DNA of 64,000 nucleotides from Roseibium album (lineage in GTDB: Bacteria > Pseudomonadota > Alphaproteobacteria > Rhizobiales > Stappiaceae): NCBI RefSeq assembly GCF_001404515.1, contig NZ_CXWE01000001.1, forward strand, positions 1,054,001 to 1,118,000, given 5' to 3'. Positions 18,230 through 27,395 of this stretch are shown here, piece by piece. How positions within the stretch are numbered: the stretch's first letter is position 1; each line of letters begins with the position of its first letter. Below the pieces are notes generated by a model. The model was not told where the DNA came from. It saw only the letters and a program-made list of their open reading frames with translations, and did not search any database. A program made the translations under genes and the position numbers.

Positions 18230-18934
18230 ATGAGTTTCTCTCGGTTCCTCCTCACAGTTGCGCTGGCAGTATCTTGCACGGCCGCCTTGGCAGATAACTT
18301 CGGGGACCCTGTCGCGGGAGAAAAGGTGTTCCGAAAGTGCAAGAGTTGCCACCAGCTGGGAGAGGGGGCAAAACACCGTATTGGCCCTCATTTGAATGGC
18401 ATATTCGGGCGGCAGGTCGCCAGTCATGAGGATTTTCGATACTCACGCGCACTTGTGCGGGCCGGAACGGGCGGGCTCGAGTGGCATGCTGATACCCTGG
18501 ACACCTTTCTGGAAAAACCACGGGCCATCGCGAGCGGTACGCGCATGAGTTTCGCCGGTCTTAAAAAGACTGAAGACCGGCTGAACCTTATTGCTTACCT
18601 GCGCATCTTCTCAGATGACCCGGCCAACATTCCGGAGGCTGACCCGACAGCGACTGCGACGGATCACAACCTGGATCCGGCGATACTCGCGTTGAAGGGT
18701 GACCCTGAATACGGGGAATATCTCAGCAGCGAATGCACGACATGTCATCAGGCCGATGGAGGAGACGACGGGATACCGTCCATTGTTCTTTGGCCGGAAG
18801 AAGACTTCGTTCTCGCGATGTACGCATACAAGAACAAGAAACGTGCACATCCGGTCATGCAGATGATGGCTGGACGACTGAATGCGGAAGAGATCGCTGC
18901 TCTTGCAGCATATTTCGCCGCGCTGGAACAATGA
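18230..18934 (+). CDS. soxE: Diheme c-type cytochrome SoxE
   Basis: 234 residues with a signal peptide (1-21) and two haem motifs: CKSCH at 37-41 and CTTCH at 169-173. The first domain closely resembles the C-terminal cytochrome domain of SoxD (KCK-CH, then GEGAK, IGP-LNGI-GR), pointing to a domain shared by duplication. SoxE is the cytochrome partner of the flavoprotein SoxF. It starts 6 bases after soxD and ends 22 bases before soxF. Confidence 0.92.
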   Translation: MSFSRFLLTVALAVSCTAALADNFGDPVAGEKVFRKCKSCHQLGEGAKHRIGPHLNGIFGRQVASHEDFRYSRALVRAGTGGLEWHADTLDTFLEKPRAIASGTRMSFAGLKKTEDRLNLIAYLRIFSDDPANIPEADPTATATDHNLDPAILALKGDPEYGEYLSSECTTCHQADGGDDGIPSIVLWPEEDFVLAMYAYKNKKRAHPVMQMMAGRLNAEEIAALAAYFAALEQ

Positions 18935-18956
18935 CAGTGCATTTATGGAGGAGAAA

Positions 18957-20216
18957 ATGACACTGAATAGAAGGCAATTTATCGGCACCACGGCCACAAT
19001 GGCCGCAGTCCTGTCGGCCCCCATGGTAAGGGCGCAAGGCAAGCCGCGCGTTGTGGTGGTCGGCGGCGGTGCTGGCGGTGCTACAGCAGCGCGCTACATC
19101 GCCAAGGGCAGCAAGGGCGCAGTCGACGTCACGTTGATTGAGCCGACACGCAAGTACTACACATGCTTTTTCTCCAATCTTTATCTGGGTGGTTTCAAGG
19201 AAATCGAGGACATTGGCCACACCTATGGCGGTCTGGCCGCGGGCGGTGTGAACGTGGTGCATGATTGGGCTGTTGGCGTGGACCGGGATGCCAAGACCGT
19301 TTCGTTGGCCGGCGGCGGTTCGCTGCCATACGACAAGCTGATCCTCAGTCCAGGCATTGATTTTGTCGAAGGTGCGGTGGAAGGTTGGGGGCTCAGCGCT
19401 CAAAACGCGATGCCGCACGCCTACAAGGCAGGTTCCCAATCCGAACTGTTGAAGGCGCAGCTGATGGCTATGCCGGCAGGTGGCACCTTTGCGATGGTCG
19501 CCCCCCCAAATCCGTACCGCTGTCCTCCGGGACCATACGAGCGTGTATCGATGGTGGCCCACTTTCTCAAGCAGAACAATCCGACCGCGAAGATCATCGT
19601 GGCCGATCCGAAGCCAAAATTTTCCAAGATGGCACTGTTCCAGGAGGGATGGGCGAACCACTACGAAGGTATGATCGACTGGATCGGCGATGATTTTGGC
19701 GGCGGAAATGTTTCCGTTGATCCGAATGAAATGACGGTCTCAATCGATGGCGAGGTGACCAAGGTTGACGTTTGCAATGTCATCCCGGCCATGAAGGCCG
19801 GCCGTATTGCCGAGCTTGCAGGTGTAACCGACGGCAATTGGGCACCGGTGAATGCCTCGGACATGTCAACAAAGGCGGATGCCGATGTCTATGTTCTGGG
19901 TGACGCTTCCAGCCAGGGTGATATGCCCAAGTCAGGCTTTTCGGCGAACTCGCAGGCCAAGGTCTGCGCCAATGCAGTGCGGGGTGCTCTGACGGGTTCC
20001 AAGGTCTTCCCGGCAAAATTCTCCAATACATGTTGGTCCCTGATTGCGCCAGACGATGGTGTAAAGGTCGGGGCAACATACGAGGCGACGCCGGAGAAGA
20101 TAGCCAAGGTCGACGGGTTTATTTCTCAGACCGGGGAAAGTTCCGACCTGCGCAAGGCGACCTACGAGGAATCTGAAGGTTGGTACACCGGTATCACCAC
20201 AGACATGCTCGGATGA
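18957..20216 (+). CDS. soxF: Flavocytochrome c sulfide dehydrogenase flavoprotein SoxF
   Basis: 419 residues with a Tat signal (NRRQFIGTT) and the FAD-binding Rossmann motif VVVVGGGAGGATAARY, then a pyridine-nucleotide-disulfide-oxidoreductase-like fold and a C-terminal FCSD flavin-binding segment (FSANSQAKVCANAV, NTCWSL). Cysteines in YTCFFSN and NTCWSL are placed where the redox disulfide of sulfide dehydrogenases lies. It oxidises sulfide and passes electrons to SoxE. The ATG at 18957 follows GGAGGAG; the longer upstream frame overlaps soxE. Confidence 0.93.
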   Translation: MTLNRRQFIGTTATMAAVLSAPMVRAQGKPRVVVVGGGAGGATAARYIAKGSKGAVDVTLIEPTRKYYTCFFSNLYLGGFKEIEDIGHTYGGLAAGGVNVVHDWAVGVDRDAKTVSLAGGGSLPYDKLILSPGIDFVEGAVEGWGLSAQNAMPHAYKAGSQSELLKAQLMAMPAGGTFAMVAPPNPYRCPPGPYERVSMVAHFLKQNNPTAKIIVADPKPKFSKMALFQEGWANHYEGMIDWIGDDFGGGNVSVDPNEMTVSIDGEVTKVDVCNVIPAMKAGRIAELAGVTDGNWAPVNASDMSTKADADVYVLGDASSQGDMPKSGFSANSQAKVCANAVRGALTGSKVFPAKFSNTCWSLIAPDDGVKVGATYEATPEKIAKVDGFISQTGESSDLRKATYEESEGWYTGITTDMLG

Positions 20217-20307
20217 TCTGACATCACCGCGTCCCGGATTGGATCTGGCTCAATGCACGGGGCGTGGTGGTATGCAAGGCTTGTCCAACCCAATGGAGGA
20301 TCAAGGC

Positions 20308-20742
20308 ATGAAATCGACTATTCTCGCCGCCGCGTTTGGCGTTGCGCTTTGCACTGCAGCCCATGCGGAACAGCCGTTCACATATCCCTTTGATGGTTCG
20401 TTCGAAGACGCGACCTTTGCCGTTGAAAGCGCGATCGTCGGTCAGGGGCTCGTCATCGACTATGTCAGCCATGTCGGTGAAATGCTCAACCGGACCGGGG
20501 CCGATGTCGGCAGCGACAAGATGATCTTCAAGAACGCCGACATTTTCCTGTTCTGCTCGGCGTTGATATCCCGGCAAGTCATGGAAATTGATCCGATGAA
20601 CATAACCCATTGCCCCTATGGAATTTTCGTCATGGAAACAGGTGAGGGGGTTACGATCGGACACAAGGATTATCCGGACGGATCCATGCAGGCTGTCGAG
20701 AATCTGATGCAGCAGATTGTTGCAGAAGCAATAGGCGACTGA
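20308..20742 (+). CDS. Secreted DUF302-domain protein of the sox cluster
   Basis: 144 residues with a signal peptide (about residues 1-19, ending AAHA) and a DUF302 fold: the strands around [13 protein letters not shown], the [17 protein letters not shown] block and the [13 protein letters not shown] strand match the family. The role of DUF302 proteins is unknown; they are frequent next to sulfur oxidation genes. Two cysteines (in FLFCSA and THCPYG) are of interest given the sulfur context. The start follows a GGAGGA site. Its stop overlaps the hemA start as ATGA, so the two are translationally coupled. Confidence 0.8.
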   Translation: MKSTILAAAFGVALCTAAHAEQPFTYPFDGSFEDATFAVESAIVGQGLVIDYVSHVGEMLNRTGADVGSDKMIFKNADIFLFCSALISRQVMEIDPMNITHCPYGIFVMETGEGVTIGHKDYPDGSMQAVENLMQQIVAEAIGD

Positions 20743-21956
20743 TGAGTTACGACGGTTTTTTTCGTTCAGAACTGGAAGCCCTTCGGCAGGAGGGCAACTA
20801 TCGTACATTCGCTGAGCTGGAACGGCACTGTGGCGACTTTCCCAACGCGACATGCCACAACGGTCCGGGCGATGTGATCATATGGTGTTCCAACGACTAC
20901 CTGGGCATGGGGCAGAATGCCAAGGTGTTGACTGCCATGCACGAGGCGCTTGATCGGTCTGGCGCTGGGGCGGGAGGCACGCGCAATATCTCGGGCAATA
21001 CCCATGACCATGCGATGCTGGAGGCTGAGCTTGCCGATCTTCATGACAAGGACGCGGCGCTGCTCTTTACCTCCGGCTATGTGGCCAATTGGGCCGCGCT
21101 GGGCACACTCGCGTCGCGCATCCCGGATTGCGTTGTGCTGTCGGACGCCTTGAATCACGCTTCAATGATCGAAGGCATCCGGCACAGCCGTGCCCAAAAG
21201 ATAATCTGGAAACACAACGATCTGAACGATCTGGAAGCCAGGCTTGCTGAATTGCCCACTGGCCAACCGAAGCTGATTGCGTTCGAAAGTGTCTATTCCA
21301 TGGATGGTGACATTGCGCCGATCACGGAGATTTGCGAACTGGCCGACCGGTATGGTGCCATGACCTATCTTGATGAAGTTCACGCCGTTGGCCTTTATGG
21401 ACCACGCGGGGCAGGTATTGCCGAACGCGACGGTGTGATGGACCGGGTGACGGTGATTGAAGGCACGCTCGGCAAGGCATTCGGTGTGGTCGGCGGATAT
21501 ATCACCGGCTCCCGCGAAATGTGCGATTTCGTGCGTTCCTTTGCCAGTGGTTTCATCTTTACAACTGCCCTGCCACCCTCTGTGGCTGCTGGTGCTGCAG
21601 CATCCATCAGGCACCTGAAGGCCAGCAACGCAGAGCGTCGCCGGCAACAGGCCAACGTGGCGGAGGTGAGAAGGCGCCTCGACGCCATGGGCTTGCCTCA
21701 TCTCGACAACCCAAGTCATATCATTCCGGTGATGGTCGGCGATCCGCTGAAGTGCAAATACATTTCAGACGTTCTTCTGAAGGATTTCGGCATCTATATT
21801 CAGCCGATCAACTATCCGACCGTTGCAAAAGGAACCGAGCGACTGCGCATTACGCCGTCACCGGTGCATTCGACAGCGGATATTAATCACCTGGTCCATG
21901 CACTGGAAACGCTGTGGACCAGATGCGAATTGGCACGCCGGCCCGTCGCAGCCTAG
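20742..21956 (+). CDS. hemA: 5-aminolevulinate synthase
   Basis: 404 residues, full length for the alphaproteobacterial enzyme, which condenses glycine and succinyl-CoA to 5-aminolevulinate, the committed step of haem synthesis. Diagnostic segments: NDYLGMG (51-57), [12 protein letters not shown] (74-85), [15 protein letters not shown] (109-123), [11 protein letters not shown] (210-220) and the PLP lysine in GTLGKAFG (K245). ALAS is separated from the related KBL/BioF enzymes by the GTRNISG and SGYVANW blocks. It begins on the last base of the DUF302 gene, at the end of the sox run; such placement suggests a supply of haem for SoxX, A, D and E. Confidence 0.93.
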   Translation: MSYDGFFRSELEALRQEGNYRTFAELERHCGDFPNATCHNGPGDVIIWCSNDYLGMGQNAKVLTAMHEALDRSGAGAGGTRNISGNTHDHAMLEAELADLHDKDAALLFTSGYVANWAALGTLASRIPDCVVLSDALNHASMIEGIRHSRAQKIIWKHNDLNDLEARLAELPTGQPKLIAFESVYSMDGDIAPITEICELADRYGAMTYLDEVHAVGLYGPRGAGIAERDGVMDRVTVIEGTLGKAFGVVGGYITGSREMCDFVRSFASGFIFTTALPPSVAAGAAASIRHLKASNAERRRQQANVAEVRRRLDAMGLPHLDNPSHIIPVMVGDPLKCKYISDVLLKDFGIYIQPINYPTVAKGTERLRITPSPVHSTADINHLVHALETLWTRCELARRPVAA

Positions 21957-21977
21957 GCTACGCCTTCAGGCATAGGC
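21951..21977. terminator. Possible bidirectional hairpin between hemA and soxH
   Basis: GCCTA (21951-21955) can pair with TAGGC (21973-21977), with an inner GCC-TTCA-GGC stem. The two converging genes end within about 20 bases of each other here. There is no clear T-run, so the call is weak. Confidence 0.3.
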
Positions 21978-22927
21978 TATTCGAACTCCATTTGCTCATA
22001 GACGCGTCCGGCGTTTTTTGTCGCAAGTTCCTCGAATGTATCGAGATGCGCGTAAGGAGACTGGTCCACGTAGTAGGCATCCGCGAGATCTCCGCCATTT
22101 TCAAGATGCTCTCCGATCTTGCCACGCAGATAGGTCAGATACCCGTGGGTATAGCGGCGCACCTGAGCCATGTTGGTCGGATGTCCGTGGCCGGGAATGA
22201 CATAGGTCGCGTTCAACGCTTCGAAGCCGGTCTCCCAGGTGTCGAGCCAGTCCGAGACGATCGTGTCTTCAAAAATCGGCAACATGCGTTCGTGAAACGC
22301 CATGTCACCGGCAATCACCAGACCTTGTTCGGGCAGCCACACTTGTGTGTCACCCGGTCCGTGCGCCGGCCCGAGATGAAGTACCTCGACATGGAAGTCC
22401 CCCATCTCGATAACACGTTTGTCCTCGAACGTATCCGTGGGTGGGGCCACGAATGTGCCTTCGGCCTTGTCGCCGTTGTAACGCTTCATGGCTTCAAGGA
22501 TCTGGTTGCCGCGTTCATCAATCTCGTGAGCAGCATCGGCATGCGCAAGGATAGGAACGCCCTGTTCTGCCCAGTAGGAGTTGCCGAGCATTGCGTGGCC
22601 CTGGCCATTCTCGTCGATGACAAGCTTTACCGGTTGGTTCGTGACTTTCCTGATTTCCTCGTGAAGGGCCTCGGCGAGGATGTGAGCCGCACCGCCATTG
22701 ACAACGATCACGCCGTCACCGGTTACAATGAAGCTCAGATTGTTGTTGTGGCCCGAGTTTTCGTAGGTCGGTGGCGCAGTGGCACCAATGGCAGACCAGA
22801 CATTCGGTATCACTTCGACCGGCTTGGAATAGAGCGCCGAAGCAGGATACTGGTCGGCAATATCTTCACTGGCATGAGCCGCAGCGGCAAGGCATGCCGA
22901 AACAAGTAATCCAATGACACGCATCAT
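21977..22927 (-). CDS. soxH: Metallo-beta-lactamase-fold protein SoxH
   Basis: 316 residues, close to the 317 I recall for SoxH of Paracoccus. Signal peptide at 1-19. The MBL fold is recognisable from the NLSFIVTGDGVIVVNGG strands, LGPAHGPGDTQVWLP, IAGDMAFHERM and VIPGHGHPT. The first metal motif is not the usual HxHxDH: at residues 105-112 it reads DENGQGHA. Whether this is typical of SoxH or a local loss I cannot tell. Its start overlaps the soxG stop by four bases, so they form one leftward operon. Gene deletion work in Paracoccus found soxFGH dispensable for lithotrophic growth, from memory. Confidence 0.82.
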   Translation of the reverse strand: MMRVIGLLVSACLAAAAHASEDIADQYPASALYSKPVEVIPNVWSAIGATAPPTYENSGHNNNLSFIVTGDGVIVVNGGAAHILAEALHEEIRKVTNQPVKLVIDENGQGHAMLGNSYWAEQGVPILAHADAAHEIDERGNQILEAMKRYNGDKAEGTFVAPPTDTFEDKRVIEMGDFHVEVLHLGPAHGPGDTQVWLPEQGLVIAGDMAFHERMLPIFEDTIVSDWLDTWETGFEALNATYVIPGHGHPTNMAQVRRYTHGYLTYLRGKIGEHLENGGDLADAYYVDQSPYAHLDTFEELATKNAGRVYEQMEFE

Positions 22928-23838
22928 GAGTTCTCCGGAACAAAACGGTAGCCTTCGGAATTTCGTTCCACGTGTCCGACCCCGCCACCGGGAAGGTGAA
23001 AGCCCGCTATCTTCAGGTTGTCTGCAACAATACGGTCGAACAGCGCGGTTCGCGTGGACGCGGCCGTCTCCGCATCCTGGTCCGAACCGCTAAGCCATTC
23101 AGGTCTCATAAACGCAACATGATGATTTGTGATTGCGTCGCCGATGATCATGGCGGCGTCGGATCCACCGCGAACCTCGAAGCTCATATGCCCGGGGGTG
23201 TGTCCGGGTGTTGCAACGGCTTGAATACCGGAGAGTATCTCCTGGCCGCCATCGAAAAACTCGACGGTGTCTTCAATCGCTTCCAGCCGCCGTTTGGCCC
23301 CGACGGCCATCGCGGCACGCGCCTCGCCAATCGTGTTCACCGTTTCCGGGTTCCACCAATAGTCCCATTCCGCTCTGCCGATCATGTAGGTCGCATCGTA
23401 GAATAGCGGGTCGTCGAATTCGTCCAAAAGCCCCCAGATGTGATCCGGATGAGCGTGTGTGAAAACCACGTGGGTGACGTCTTCAGGCGCGATTCCAGCC
23501 AACTCCAGACCATCCGGCAACTTGCCCGCGGATGACTGGAAATCGGGGCCGGAACCGACATCGAACAGGACGGTGTTTTGGCCGTCCTGATAGAGTGAGA
23601 CGTTACACTCGGGTGTGAGTGTTTTTTCTGAAATGCCCGCGTTTTCCAACAGGGGGAGAAGTTCGTCCCTCGGCATTGGGTCGAACACGAAGCTGCCCGG
23701 AAGTGTCAGATGTCCGTCGCTTATCGTTGTCAGTGTGCCGTTTCCAACTGACTGTTCAGCCACCGAAAATCCGCTTGTCTGTGCGGAAAGAGGCAAGGCA
23801 ACGCAACCGGACAGGAAAGTGCGACGGGACACGGGCAT
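22924..23838 (-). CDS. soxG: Metallo-beta-lactamase-fold hydrolase SoxG
   Basis: 304 residues, matching the 303 I recall for SoxG. A Tat-like signal (SRRTFLSGC) precedes the MBL domain. The zinc motif is intact: THAHPDH with H128, H130, D132, H133, then TPGHTPGHMS near 214 and the IIGDAITNHH aspartate. It is probably a periplasmic metallohydrolase acting on a sulfur-linked thiol or thioester. It heads the soxG-soxH operon, facing the hemA end of the main sox transcript, and has a perfect SoxR-type palindrome about 19-34 bases before its ATG. Confidence 0.83.
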   Translation of the reverse strand: MPVSRRTFLSGCVALPLSAQTSGFSVAEQSVGNGTLTTISDGHLTLPGSFVFDPMPRDELLPLLENAGISEKTLTPECNVSLYQDGQNTVLFDVGSGPDFQSSAGKLPDGLELAGIAPEDVTHVVFTHAHPDHIWGLLDEFDDPLFYDATYMIGRAEWDYWWNPETVNTIGEARAAMAVGAKRRLEAIEDTVEFFDGGQEILSGIQAVATPGHTPGHMSFEVRGGSDAAMIIGDAITNHHVAFMRPEWLSGSDQDAETAASTRTALFDRIVADNLKIAGFHLPGGGVGHVERNSEGYRFVPENS

Positions 23839-23856
23839 GACACAACCTCATATAAA

Positions 23857-23872
23857 ATTCTAATATTAGAAT
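23857..23872. promoter_or_regulatory. SoxR operator upstream of soxG
   Basis: A perfect ATTC-TAATATTA-GAAT palindrome, itself fully symmetric over its 16 bases, in the AT-rich leader of soxG. A TGAGG ribosome site lies between it and the soxG ATG. It is the same pattern as the soxX and soxB sites and brings soxGH into the same regulon. The rest of the 23839-24161 interval shows nothing else I can name. Confidence 0.8.
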
Positions 23873-24241
23873 ATGTATTAGATTGCGTTTCTTCGCAAGA
23901 AATTTCGCGTGCCGTTGAAGCAGGAACATGGCATCGCCGCAGACAAACAACAGCACCGGACCTTGCCACAAGCGAGAAGCACCGGTGGGGGCAGTCCACT
24001 TCCTGAGCATCAAGGCTCAGTGTCTGTGATTTCCCGTGGTCGGGATCAGTCGAAGGGACCGTCGATCACGTGTTGCGTCGATATCTTGATGTTGTGATAA
24101 TGTACCAAAAACTAATGGATACGATTTGGTCTGAGAGGGGTTTTTCGTCGCAAATGGAGACTGACCTACTCCCCCGAAATCGGACACTGACGTAAGCTAC
24201 GATTTGTTGTCTTCTGATCTTCAAGAGCAAGGAGATCAGAG

Positions 24242-24515
24242 ATGTCGAAACGTAAGCAGCACTCTCGTCCTGGAAGCCTTGAAGGGCGAGGAGACGGTAT
24301 CCGAGCTGGCGAGCCGCTTCGGTGTTTACCCAACCATGATCCATCAATGGAAACGGGCTCTTCTTGAAGGTGCCTCGGGCGTGTTTGCACGTGGTGGCAA
24401 ACGAAAGCCGGAGATTGACGAGGACCAGATGAAAGAGCTCCACGCCAAGATCGGGGAGTTGGCGGTCGCCAATGATTTTTTGTCCAGAAAGCTCAAGCCT
24501 TGGGGCGTGAAGTGA
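24242..24515 (+). pseudogene. IS3-family OrfA (transposase HTH subunit), frameshifted
   Basis: The start at 24242 reads MSKRKQHS, then the frame is lost and the conserved part resumes in another frame as LEALKGEETVSELASRFGV, followed by HQWKRALLEGASGVF and ELAVANDFLSRKLKPW. A short deletion near the N-terminus appears to be the cause. Its stop overlaps the GTG start of OrfB at 24512, the normal IS3 arrangement. Confidence 0.82.
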
Positions 24516-25442
24516 GACGCGGCATGATCGAGCCGGGACATCCCAACCTGTCGGTCGGCAAGCAGTGTTTTCTGCTGTCGATCTCGCGCTCGTCTTTCTA
24601 TTACACGCCGAAGGGCAAGAGCGAGATGAACCTCATGCTGATGCGCCAGATCGACGAACAGTTCCCTCTTCTCGGCGTTGCTGCGCAACGCCTGTCAGGC
24701 GATGGGAGACGCCGTTCTTCGGCGTCCGGCAGATGACCTGGCACCTAAAGAACGAAGGTCATCCGGTGAACGAGAAGCGGATCCAGCGGCTCATGGGTCT
24801 GATGCCGATCTACCAGAAGCCCAATACAAGCAGGCCAGCCAAGGGACACAAGATCTGGCCATATCTGCTCAAGAGATTGCGGGTGGAACGGCCGAACCAG
24901 GCCTGAGCGTCCGACATCACGTATTTGCCGATGCGTCGTGGTTCCTCTACCTGGTCGCGATCATGGACTGGTTCGCCCGCAAGGTGCTGGCGTAGCGCAG
25001 CTCCAATACGCTGGAAGCCGACTTCTGCGTCGAGGCGTTGAATGAAGCGATCCACAAATTCGGCGCGCAGGAAATCATGAATACGGACCAGGGATCACAG
25101 TTCACCTCGCTTGCATGGATGGATCGACTACGGCGAATGGGCGTGCGCATCTCGATGGACGGCAAGGGACGGTTCCTCGACAATATCTTCGTCGAGCGGC
25201 TGTGGCATACGCTCAAATACGAGTGCGTCTACCTGCACGCCTGGGAAACCGGATCGCAGGCCAGGGCCGGTGTCCGAAATTGGGTGGACATCTATAACCG
25301 GAAGCCCACATACTCAGCCCTTGGCGGCAAGCCGCCTGCCGTGGTCTATTGGCAGTGCAACGAACACAACCAACCCGATCGGCAGGCGCAGAGAGTAGCT
25401 AAATTTACGCCAAAACCTGTCCAACGAACTGGGAGTAGGTAA
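24512..25442 (+). pseudogene. IS3-family OrfB (DDE transposase), multiply disrupted
   Basis: Fragments in three frames rebuild one transposase: MIEPGHPNLSVGKQCFLLS and the SRSSFYYTP block, then ETPFFGVRQMTWHLKNEGH and VNEKRIQRLMGLMPIYQKP, then YLVAIMDWFARKVLA, a stop near 24993, and EADFCVEALNEAIHKFG through NTDQGSQFTS and GRFLDNIFVERLWHTLKYE. Several frameshifts and the internal stop make it non-functional. Confidence 0.85.
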
Positions 25443-25724
25443 CCATTCTGCATTTGCCGTCCTTACGATTGGCCTCTTGCCAACGGTAGTACCTGGAACG
25501 ACCAACTCCATACTACGACTGACACAGGTCATCACAGTTTGCCCACTCCCATCTGCATTTCTCAGAATGCGTGGTTTGCGTTGAACCTCGCGCGGATCAT
25601 TGCACATGCGCATCTCCGTCGTCCTAGAAATAGGAGGCAAATGGAAATGTCCCAACAGCACCGGCATATCTACAACGCCGCTACCAACCGGAGAACGGGT
25701 GCGTCCGGAAATCCAAAACAGGTT

Positions 25725-26399
25725 TTAGTAGCCTTTCCCGCCCAAAAATTCCTGGATTACGGTGTTGATGAGAATCTTCACGTCAACAAACAGCGAGCGG
25801 GTCTCGATATATTCCAAATCGTACTTAAGACGCATCGAGGCAGCATAGGCGTCTTTCGTCTCGCCGCGGAAACCTTTGACCTGGGCCAGACCGGTTATGC
25901 CGGGCTTCACCTTGTGGCGGGATTGGTAGCGCGGGTCGAAAACTTCGTAGGGAACGCCGTTGGCAAGCATGCCCGGAACATGCGGGCGAGGGCCGACAAG
26001 AGACATTTCGCCTTTCAGGACATTCATCAACTGCGGCAATTCATCGAAGTTGCTTCGGCGCAGGAAGCGTCCGACCGGCGTAATCCTGGGGTCATTCTTG
26101 GTTGTCTGCCGGACACCGGATTGATCGCATCGATTTGTATACATCGAACGGAATTTGTATGCCGTGAAAATCTTGCCGTTGAGACCATGGCGCTTCTGTT
26201 TGAAGAACACCGGACCTTTGCTTGTCAATTTGATTGCCGCGGCAAGGAAGGCAAAGAGTGGCAGCAGAACAATAAGTCCGGCGACAGCACCGAAAATATC
26301 GAGCCCACGCTTCGAAAATTGAGAAGAATGCGAGTTATCTGCATTATTAACAGATCGACCCAAATCAGTATCATGAAATCCGAAAACATCGTCAGTCAT
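25725..26399 (-). CDS. Polyprenyl-phosphate sugar-1-phosphate transferase (initiating enzyme)
   Basis: A 224-residue short-form (ExoY/WcaJ C-terminal type) bacterial sugar transferase. One hydrophobic segment (about 34-55) is followed by the cytoplasmic catalytic domain with [43 protein letters not shown] and MSLVGPRPH, which hold the conserved Asp-Glu pair and the phosphate-binding arginines. It moves a sugar-1-phosphate from a UDP-sugar onto undecaprenyl phosphate, the first committed step of repeat-unit assembly. It is divergent from rfbC across a 1-kb gap. Confidence 0.92.
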   Translation of the reverse strand: MTDDVFGFHDTDLGRSVNNADNSHSSQFSKRGLDIFGAVAGLIVLLPLFAFLAAAIKLTSKGPVFFKQKRHGLNGKIFTAYKFRSMYTNRCDQSGVRQTTKNDPRITPVGRFLRRSNFDELPQLMNVLKGEMSLVGPRPHVPGMLANGVPYEVFDPRYQSRHKVKPGITGLAQVKGFRGETKDAYAASMRLKYDLEYIETRSLFVDVKILINTVIQEFLGGKGY

Positions 26400-27395
26400 T
26401 CTAAAAACTCTTACACTTTTATCTCAAAACACCGTTGAAAAAAACGGGCACGGAGTATTCTCATCAATTCAATGACCACTAAAAAAAATTGTGGTCGCCA
26501 TAAATTTGGTTAATCGCAGGTTAATCGATTGGACGCTGCGTTGCAACTTGAAATTTTCGGCTTGGTTGAACTGGGGGCTCGTTTTAATGCATACATTCAA
26601 TCACATACGATCTTCACGCCATGAAAGAGGAAATTGATACACGATAGTGTGAGCGCGCTGGTCAGCTCGCCAAAGCGCCCTGACTTATTGGTAAAATTGA
26701 CGTATTCAGCCTATGAGGGAAATTGAGAGAAATAAAACCTATGCATGTGAAGTTTCGATAGCTCTTGTCAGGGTGAAGCTGCGTTGAGGTAGCGCGGATG
26801 GTGGGTGACGCCGCGAGAACCAGCGGGAACACTATCGACAAAGAGCCGTTTGCCGCGAGCCGGTGGAGGATTTCAGCCGGGTAGTTGTTTGCGCCCGGCA
26901 ACGCACTTGGCCCAAGGGAGCATTGCAGAACTAACCGGCTCCCGGGTTGCGCTGACCAGGTCACCTTCAGGCGACTTCCCCCACGTGCGAAGGGATGGAA
27001 TTGTTGCAGCAGAAACTGGTTGCCTATTTCCAGGCGAACGGTCAGGAAAGGGGGTAAGCAAGTCGTCGAATTTGGGCGATCGGCTGGCTTCGTCTACATT
27101 TGTGTCACATGAACACTTTATTAAATTTACCAAAATCTTAATTCAGTTGGTTTGATTTCGTCATCTTGGAAAAATGACGGTATAGTCGCGCCCGTTTCGC
27201 AGCCCTGCCGGGACATTGAATTGGTGTCATGGTTGCCAGGCCGAAAAGCCTTGTGGCCAGTTGTTAAAGTTTGAGCAATTCGCCAGCGGTAGGGAAACAA
27301 GGTCAGTCGGCATGAGCACCAACTGGAAGCCCCCGAGTTGAGCTGGTGTTCGGCTGGTGCGTTTGATCAATAGCGGTTTGAGTTTTGGAGTTTAA
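26400..27395. other. Long non-coding interval between the sugar transferase and rfbC
   Basis: Nearly 1 kb without a credible gene. The part near 26440-26660 is AT-rich and probably holds the promoter of the sugar transferase gene. A small inverted repeat (CGTCAT/ATGACG) lies at about 27159-27180. I recognise no mobile-element remnant, RNA gene or known regulatory motif. The upstream region of rfbC must carry the promoter of the rhamnose operon. Confidence 0.5.

Larger units (their letters stand above)
24162..25442 (+). mobile_element. Degenerate IS3-family insertion sequence
   Basis: About 1.28 kb with imperfect terminal inverted repeats: the left end reads TGACCTACTCCCC and the right end is its complement GGGAGTAGGTA. 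Inside are an OrfA (HTH) and an OrfB (DDE transposase) reading frame, both broken. No obvious short target duplication remains. The element separates the sox island from the polysaccharide locus. Confidence 0.85.
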
